The notes below the pieces were generated by a model. It was not told where the DNA came from. It worked only from the letters and a program-made list of their open reading frames with translations, and searched no databases. Positions 14,144-17,834 of a stretch of 17,834 bases of DNA are shown here, in pieces. Positions within the stretch are counted from its first letter, which is position 1, and each line of letters starts with the position of its first letter. Position numbers and translations under genes: made by a program. Source of the DNA: Candidatus Galloscillospira excrementavium (GTDB lineage Bacteria; Bacillota; Clostridia; Oscillospirales; Oscillospiraceae); assembly GCA_018711785.1 (NCBI GenBank), contig DVHW01000012.1:1-17834 (forward strand), given 5' to 3'.

Positions 14144-14596
14144 GTGAAGGTGAGGCTGGAGGTGCGCCGGGAGCGGTACGAGGCGGTGCGCGCCGCCCTG
14201 GCGGAGCACGGGATCGAGACCGATGACGAGGCCGACCTGGTGCTGAGTGAGCGGGACGCCTTTTCCGACACGCTTTTGGTGCGGGAGGGCGATACCGGCG
14301 CCCGGGTAGTCCTGCCGGTGGGGGAGATCGTTTCCATCGAGACCCGGGGCCGGGGCGTGGAGGTCTGCACGGCGGAACGGGTCTACCAGACCGGGGAGCG
14401 GCTCTACCAGCTGGCCGCCGCCCTAGACCCGGAGAAGTTCCTGCGGGTGAGCAATTCCTCGGTCATCGCCCGGGACAAGGTGCGGAGGATCACCCCCACC
14501 CTGTCCATGCGCTTTATCCTGACCATGGCGGACGGGCGGCGGGTGGATGTGACCCGCAGCTACTACTATATGTTCAAAGAGGCCTTCGGCATCTGA
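14144..14596 (+). CDS. Stand-alone LytTR DNA-binding regulator
   Basis: The protein has 150 aa and no receiver domain. Residues 1-55 are a short N-terminal region (MKVRLEVRRERYEAVRAALA). Residues from about 60 to 150 are a LytTR domain: VEVCTAERVYQTGERLYQLA, then FLRVSNSSVIARDKVRRITP, LTMADGRRVDVTRSYYYMFK. I prefer GTG 14144 because GGAGG ends 7 nt before it; ATG 14138 directly abuts the Shine-Dalgarno. Such small LytTR proteins are often encoded next to a membrane protein that holds them inactive, as in the HdrRM and BrsRM systems of Streptococcus mutans. A membrane protein gene follows here after 15 nt. It is the third LytTR protein in this window. Its targets are unknown. Confidence 0.88.
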   Translation: MKVRLEVRRERYEAVRAALAEHGIETDDEADLVLSERDAFSDTLLVREGDTGARVVLPVGEIVSIETRGRGVEVCTAERVYQTGERLYQLAAALDPEKFLRVSNSSVIARDKVRRITPTLSMRFILTMADGRRVDVTRSYYYMFKEAFGI

Positions 14597-14611
14597 GAGA
14601 GGAGGACAGAG

Positions 14612-15319
14612 ATGGACAGTATGGTATTTGTCATCCCCATCGCCGTTGTGGCGCTGATTCTGGCCCTGGTGCTGACCATCATCGGGGTGGTCTATTTCCT
14701 GCGCTACCAGCGGCACCTGGACCGGGCGCTGGCCGACCCCGGGCGGGCGGGGCGGCCCATGGCGTCCCCCCACCGGGTGGTCATCGCCCTGTGCGCCGTG
14801 CTGGCGCTGGCGCTGGGGTCCCTGGGCCTGTCTGTTCTGTGGGATACCCTCCGGGCCATCCCGCCCCGGCTGGAAAACGCCAGCCAGATTGTGGGGGACT
14901 TTGCGGAGGACTGTGTACTGGCGGATACCTGCACCCTGGAGGTGGACGTGGGGACCAGCATGGCGGCGGTGCTGGGCTACGGCGGCGAGGGGGAGGACGC
15001 GGGCTACTGCTTCGCCGTCTACACCAACCGCCAGGACTCGGGAGAGCGGCCCTGGTACCAGCTCCGGGTGGGGGGGAGCGCCACCTCCGTGGAGCGCAGC
15101 GTCTTGGTCCACCGCACCGGCGGGGAGATGGCCCTGCTGTCTCTGAATACGCAGGGCATCGCAAAAATCGTCTGCCACAATGGGCAGACGATGGAGGTGG
15201 ACCCGGGCAGGCCCTTCGTATTGGTGATGGAGGACAGTGGGTTTCAGGCATACGCCGCCGACGGGTCGGAGATCGACCTCAATGCCGGCGGGTGGTATGA
15301 GGACTGGGCCCTGCCCTGA
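14612..15319 (+). CDS. Two-helix membrane protein paired with LytTR regulator
   Basis: The protein has 235 aa. Helix 1 spans about 5-28 (VFVIPIAVVALILALVLTII) and helix 2 about 54-76 (VVIALCAVLALALGSLGLSV), separated by a basic loop, YQRHLDRALADPGRAGR. Residues 80-235 form a soluble, beta-rich domain, probably outside (YCFAVYTNRQDSGERPWYQL, FVLVMEDSGFQAYAADGSE). I recognise no family. Its position right behind a LytTR regulator, with GAGAGGAGG before the ATG, suggests a membrane partner or inhibitor of that regulator. It is not the usual DUF3021-type multi-helix partner, so this is inference. Its stop is 7 nt from the stop of the convergent gene at 15327, with no terminator between. Confidence 0.8.
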   Translation: MDSMVFVIPIAVVALILALVLTIIGVVYFLRYQRHLDRALADPGRAGRPMASPHRVVIALCAVLALALGSLGLSVLWDTLRAIPPRLENASQIVGDFAEDCVLADTCTLEVDVGTSMAAVLGYGGEGEDAGYCFAVYTNRQDSGERPWYQLRVGGSATSVERSVLVHRTGGEMALLSLNTQGIAKIVCHNGQTMEVDPGRPFVLVMEDSGFQAYAADGSEIDLNAGGWYEDWALP

Positions 15320-15326
15320 GCCGCTC

Positions 15327-15599
15327 TTACAGAAACAGGGCCAGCCCCCACACCAGGGAGGCCAGGCCGGCCCCCAGGGCCATGAACACCGGCCCGGGCA
15401 CCCGGGACAGCTTCCGGCCCAGGCCGGTGTTGCGCCGGAGGTAGCCGTCGGCCACCCGCTGGGCCTCGGCCACCACCTGGTCGGCGGTGACCCCGTCGGC
15501 GTTCACCGCGTCCTCCCGGAGCAGGAAGATGGCCTGCTCGAACAGCCGTCGGTCCGGGGCCTTGACCACGATGACCCGCCGGTTGACTCCTTTTACCAT
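15327..15599 (-). CDS. Small C-tail-anchored protein, possible forespore gene
   Basis: The protein has 90 aa. The N-terminal 65 residues are soluble (VNRRVIVVKAPDRRLFEQAI, LLREDAVNADGVTADQVVAE, AQRVADGYLRRNTG). The last 20 form one hydrophobic helix (VFMALGAGLASLVWGLALFL), so the protein is probably held in the membrane by its tail with the rest in the cytosol. I have an impression of similar short proteins in other Oscillospiraceae but cannot name a family or function. The ATG at 15599 has AAGGATGG upstream; the frame extends to 15644 without a better start. It is divergent from sleB and both genes have sigma-G-like promoters, which hints at a role in the forespore. Confidence 0.78.
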   Translation of the reverse strand: MVKGVNRRVIVVKAPDRRLFEQAIFLLREDAVNADGVTADQVVAEAQRVADGYLRRNTGLGRKLSRVPGPVFMALGAGLASLVWGLALFL

Positions 15600-15632
15600 A
15601 ACATCCCATCCTTTCGTTTCCGTTTCCCTTCC

Positions 15633-15661
15633 AGTATGGCCCAATGGAAGCGTCCTTATGC
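15633..15661 (-). promoter_or_regulatory. Sigma-G-like promoter of the 90-aa gene
   Basis: On the minus strand there is GCATA (15661-15657), 18 bp, then CATACT (15638-15633), followed by G. This matches gnATR and six of seven positions of cAtnnTA. The start codon is 34 bp downstream. Confidence 0.45.
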
Positions 15662-15704
15662 CGGAACCGGGAGATTTTACATGGCCTGTCCCCGGCGCTC
15701 CGCC

Positions 15705-15734
15705 GCATATCCGGCGGGGAAACGCCGTACAATA
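15705..15734 (+). promoter_or_regulatory. Sigma-G-like promoter of sleB
   Basis: GCATA (15705-15709), 18 bp, then TACAATA (15728-15734). The -35 fits the sigma-G consensus; the -10 is weaker and also resembles a housekeeping TACAAT. sleB is a known sigma-G gene in Bacillus. Confidence 0.45.
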
Positions 15735-15766
15735 GGCCTGCGGAACCCGCAGAAAGGAAGGGCGGT

Positions 15767-16444
15767 ATGGGAGAGAAACGGAAGTGGCAGGCGGCCTCTC
15801 TGGCCGTGGTATTTGTGGTCAATATCCTGCTTATCAGCCTGATCCAGGGGGCCCAGGCGGCGACCTGGCGCCAGGGCTCTACCGGCGAGACAGTGCGCAC
15901 CATCCAGACCAAGCTCCAGCGGTGGGGCTACTACGACGGAGAGATCGACGGTATTTTCGGCTCGGCCACGGCCGAGGCGGTGCGGTACTTCCAGAGGAAA
16001 AACGGCCTGGCGGTGGACGGCGTCGTGGGCCCGGCCACCCTGAAGGCCCTGGGCATGTCCACCGGAAGCGGGAGCTCCGGCAGCACGTCGCAGTCGGGCA
16101 GCCTGGACCTGCTGGCCCGGGTGATCTCGGCGGAGGCCCGGGGGGAGCCCTACAGCGGCCAGGTGGCGGTGGGGGCGGTGATCCTCAACCGGGTGGAGCA
16201 CCCCTCCTTCCCCAACACCATCGCCGGGGTGGTCTACCAGCCGGGGGCCTTCACCTGCATGGTGGACGGGCAGATTGACCAGCCGGTGGCCGAGTCGGCC
16301 TACCGGGCGGCCCAGGAGGCCCTCAACGGCGCCGACCCCAGCGGCGGGGCCATCTACTATTTTAACCCCAGCACGGCCACCAGCAGCTGGATCTGGAGCC
16401 GGCCCCTCATCAAGGTCATAGGAAAACATCGCTTCTGTGCCTAA
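15767..16444 (+). CDS. sleB: Spore cortex-lytic enzyme SleB
   Basis: The protein has 225 aa. A signal peptide is followed by likely cleavage near residue 32 (QGAQA before ATWRQG). A PG_binding_1 domain spans about 35-93 (VRTIQTKLQRWGYYDGEIDG, FGSATAEAVRYFQRKNGL), then a Ser/Gly linker (about 96-110) and the SleB hydrolase_2 domain (about 112-225). The latter shows ISAEARGEPYSGQVAVGAV, with its Glu at the expected catalytic place, then NRVEHPSFPNTI, YFNPSTATSSWIWSR and the terminal GKHRFC. SleB is made in the forespore, exported to the cortex side and cleaves cortex peptidoglycan (muramic-lactam strands) at germination. The partner gene ypeB is not adjacent, unlike in Bacillus. ATG 15767 has AGAAAGGAAGG upstream. 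Confidence 0.93.
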   Translation: MGEKRKWQAASLAVVFVVNILLISLIQGAQAATWRQGSTGETVRTIQTKLQRWGYYDGEIDGIFGSATAEAVRYFQRKNGLAVDGVVGPATLKALGMSTGSGSSGSTSQSGSLDLLARVISAEARGEPYSGQVAVGAVILNRVEHPSFPNTIAGVVYQPGAFTCMVDGQIDQPVAESAYRAAQEALNGADPSGGAIYYFNPSTATSSWIWSRPLIKVIGKHRFCA

Positions 16445-16455
16445 GCTGATACAAC

Positions 16456-16512
16456 AAAATTGTAAAAAACGGAACCGGCTCAAATGAAGCCAGTTCCGTT
16501 TTTTGCAATTTT
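16456..16512. terminator. Bidirectional terminator between sleB and rpsR
   Basis: A long stem has AAAAAACGGAAC/GTTCCGTTTTTT, one mismatch, GGCT/AGCC around a 7-nt loop, and AAAATTG/CAATTTT extending the base. A and T runs flank it on both sides, so it can stop sleB transcripts (plus) and rpsF-ssb-rpsR transcripts (minus). Confidence 0.92.
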
Positions 16513-16520
16513 CAGCTCGC

Positions 16521-16760
16521 TTAGTCGGTGACGTAGGGCAGCAGCGCGATCTGACGGGCGCGCTTGATGGCCTCGGTCAGCTGGCGCTGGTGCATGGCGC
16601 AGGTGCCGGTGGTGCGCCGGGGCAGGATCTTGGAGCGCTCGGAGAGGAACCGGCGCAGCTTGGCGGAGTCCTTGTAGTCGATGTGCTCCACCTTGTCCAC
16701 ACAGAAGGTGCAGACCTTGCGGCGCTTGCGGCCGCGGGGCCGCTCTCTATCCATAGCCAT
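16521..16760 (-). CDS. rpsR: 30S ribosomal protein S18
   Basis: The protein has 79 aa, the usual size. It has a basic N-terminus ([14 protein letters not shown]), the conserved [19 protein letters not shown] and the [14 protein letters not shown] signature, followed by [16 protein letters not shown]. The cysteines in CTFC and CAMH mark a zinc-binding type S18. It binds S6 and 16S rRNA in the platform of the small subunit. It is the last gene of rpsF-ssb-rpsR, 95 bp after ssb. Confidence 0.97.
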   Translation of the reverse strand: MAMDRERPRGRKRRKVCTFCVDKVEHIDYKDSAKLRRFLSERSKILPRRTTGTCAMHQRQLTEAIKRARQIALLPYVTD

Positions 16761-16855
16761 GGTAACAAAACCTCACTTTCCTGGGGCGCCAGGCCCCTCG
16801 ATGGACGGACACAAGTCCGTGAATGTTTACAGGATGCGGAGTGAGCCCTTCCAGC

Positions 16856-17326
16856 TCAGAAGGGCAGCTCGCCGTCGTCGTCAGCCAGGTCGCCGAACTC
16901 GTTGCCCGCGGGGCCGGAGGGGGCGGCGTAGCCGGTGGACGGGGCGGGCGCAGGGGGGGCATAGCCGCCGCTGGGGGCGCCGTAGCCGCCGGCCTCGGCG
17001 TCCCGCCGGGAGTCGCCGAAGTAGACGTTGTCGGCCACCACCTCGGCGGTGCGGCGCTTGTTGCCGTCCTTGTCGGTCCAGTCCCGCAGCTGGAGCCGTC
17101 CCTCCACCACGGCCATGCGGCCCTTGGTGAAGTACCGGGAGACAAACTCGCCGGTCTGGCGCCAGGCAACGATGTCGATGAAGTCGGTGGCCTTCTCCCC
17201 GGTCTGCTTGTCCCGGAAGTCCCGATCCACAGCCAGGCTGAAGGAGGCCACCGCGGTGCCCGACTGGGTGTGCCGCAGCTCGGGATCGCGGGTCAGGCGG
17301 CCCATGAGAATGATTCGGTTGAGCAT
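16856..17326 (-). CDS. ssb: Single-stranded DNA-binding protein
   Basis: The protein has 156 aa. The N-terminal OB fold (about 1-105) begins MLNRIILMGRLTRDPELR and contains VASFSLAVDRDFRD, FIDIVAWRQTGEFVSRYF, KGRMAVVEGRLQLRDWTD and VVADNVYFGD. A Gly/Pro/Ala-rich flexible linker (about 115-145) leads to the acidic tip DDDGELPF, which recruits partner proteins to replication and repair sites. Its place between rpsF and rpsR marks it as the housekeeping SSB. The Shine-Dalgarno AAGGGGG lies in the 13-nt gap after rpsF. Confidence 0.97.
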   Translation of the reverse strand: MLNRIILMGRLTRDPELRHTQSGTAVASFSLAVDRDFRDKQTGEKATDFIDIVAWRQTGEFVSRYFTKGRMAVVEGRLQLRDWTDKDGNKRRTAEVVADNVYFGDSRRDAEAGGYGAPSGGYAPPAPAPSTGYAAPSGPAGNEFGDLADDDGELPF

Positions 17327-17339
17327 TGCGCGGGCCCCC

Positions 17340-17636
17340 TTACTCGTCCTTGCAGACGATCATGGAGCGCATCACGTTGTCGGTGATCTTCAGCACGCGG
17401 TCCAGCTCGGCGGGGAAGGCGGGGGCGGAGCTGAAGGTCATGAGGACGTAGTAGCCCTCGTTCAGGTCGTCGATGGGATAGGCCAGACGGCGCTTGCCCC
17501 ACTCGTCGACCTCAGCCAGGGTGCCGTTCTGCTCCACCAGGGACTTGAACTTGGTCACCAGGGCGGCGGTGTCCTCCTCACTCAGGTTGGGGTTGAGGAT
17601 GAAGACCACCTCGTAGTTTGCGTTGAGTTTTGCCAT
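17340..17636 (-). CDS. rpsF: 30S ribosomal protein S6
   Basis: The protein has 98 aa, the normal length. It begins with NYEVVFILNPNLSEED and contains VDEWGKRRLAYPIDDLNEGY, YVLMTFSSAP and ELDRVLKITDNVMRSMIV, all standard for S6. It binds S18 on the 16S rRNA central domain. It is the first gene of the operon, with an excellent Shine-Dalgarno AAGGAGGTG just before the ATG at 17636 and a strong promoter about 90 bp upstream. Confidence 0.97.
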   Translation of the reverse strand: MAKLNANYEVVFILNPNLSEEDTAALVTKFKSLVEQNGTLAEVDEWGKRRLAYPIDDLNEGYYVLMTFSSAPAFPAELDRVLKITDNVMRSMIVCKDE

Positions 17637-17663
17637 TGTTGTTGCACCTCCTTATGGACGTAT

Positions 17664-17686
17664 GGCCCCCGCACCGGGCGGGAGCA
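17664..17686 (-). promoter_or_regulatory. Hairpin in the rpsF leader, possible S6:S18 autoregulatory site
   Basis: On the minus strand the leader contains CCCGC, CCGGT and GCGGG, a small GC hairpin presenting CCGG, upstream of the Shine-Dalgarno. Many bacteria have an rpsF leader motif with an exposed CCG that binds the S6:S18 complex and represses translation. I can see the hairpin but cannot confirm that it folds as that motif. Confidence 0.3.
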
Positions 17687-17725
17687 AGGATGCGCTGTTT
17701 GCGGAAAATACAAACAAGCTATATT

Positions 17726-17753
17726 ATTATATAGGAAAACGCGGGGTTGTCAA
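17726..17753 (-). promoter_or_regulatory. Promoter of rpsF-ssb-rpsR
   Basis: On the minus strand there is a perfect TTGACA (17753-17748), a 16-bp spacer and a perfect TATAAT (17731-17726). It gives a leader of about 80 nt before rpsF. Confidence 0.88.
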
Positions 17754-17812
17754 GGGAAAGTTGGCTGAAAAAAGAAGAAAATCTGTTTGTACGGAAGAAA
17801 AATCCGCCGTCC

Positions 17813-17834
17813 GGCACGCCGCTTTGGGCGTGCC
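17813..17834. terminator. Hairpin at the right edge
   Basis: GGCACGCC (17813-17820) and GGCGTGCC (17827-17834) form a perfect 8-bp stem at the end of the window. On the minus strand a TTTTT run lies about 13 nt after the stem, too far for a textbook terminator. A T tract on the plus side would be beyond the window. Confidence 0.35.

Noticed and set aside
1..17834. CRISPR array, insertion sequence, prophage, tRNA or rRNA
   Set aside because: No regularly spaced repeats, transposase or integrase motifs, terminal inverted repeats with target duplications, or tRNA/rRNA signatures were seen on either strand.

Overview
The window looks like a chromosomal segment of a GC-rich, spore-forming member of the Clostridia, most likely an Oscillospiraceae gut organism of the Flavonifractor/Lawsonibacter/Intestinimonas type. 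This rests on SpoVT and the cortex-lytic enzyme SleB, the order rpsF-ssb-rpsR, strong Shine-Dalgarno sequences, and the style of the GHKL kinases and lipoprotein. The placement is inference; there is no rRNA or tRNA in the window.

Layout. Positions 1-718 hold a terminator and spoVT (minus strand). Positions 985-4298 hold cluster 1: a LytTR response regulator, a GHKL histidine kinase broken by one in-frame TAG, a terminator, a candidate LytTR operator/promoter, and a 295-codon gene that is a chimera. Its N-terminus matches the glycoside hydrolase of cluster 2 and its C-terminus matches the lipoprotein of cluster 2. Positions 4329-6513 hold an unrelated module: a decayed DUF4125-like remnant, a TPR protein and a DUF4037 protein. 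Positions 6836-14019 hold cluster 2, the intact paralogue: LytTR regulator, GHKL kinase, operator/terminator/promoter, a 984-aa membrane-tethered GH3 enzyme with reversed domain order, a four-helix membrane protein and a lipoprotein. Positions 14093-15319 hold a stand-alone LytTR regulator with a two-helix membrane partner. Positions 15327-16444 hold a divergent pair, a 90-aa tail-anchored protein and sleB, both behind sigma-G-like promoters. Positions 16456-17834 hold rpsR, ssb and rpsF on the minus strand with their promoter.

How the parts may work together. In both clusters the regulator and kinase form one operon. The effector genes start from a separate promoter with two direct repeats (core ACA-NN-TTA-Y-G, 21 or 22 bp apart). 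In both clusters the promoter-proximal repeat begins exactly 41 bp upstream of the first base of the -10 box. That geometry suits activation by a LytTR regulator. I infer a self-contained surface system: an AgrC-like kinase senses an unknown signal and its regulator switches on a cell-surface GH3 glycosidase, a small membrane protein and a lipoprotein. Cluster 1 is a decaying second copy, with a dead or readthrough-dependent kinase and an in-frame deletion equal to about 3.8 kb of cluster 2, but with its operator still recognisable. The paralogous system and its matched operators are the most interesting content. I do not recognise it as a described system.
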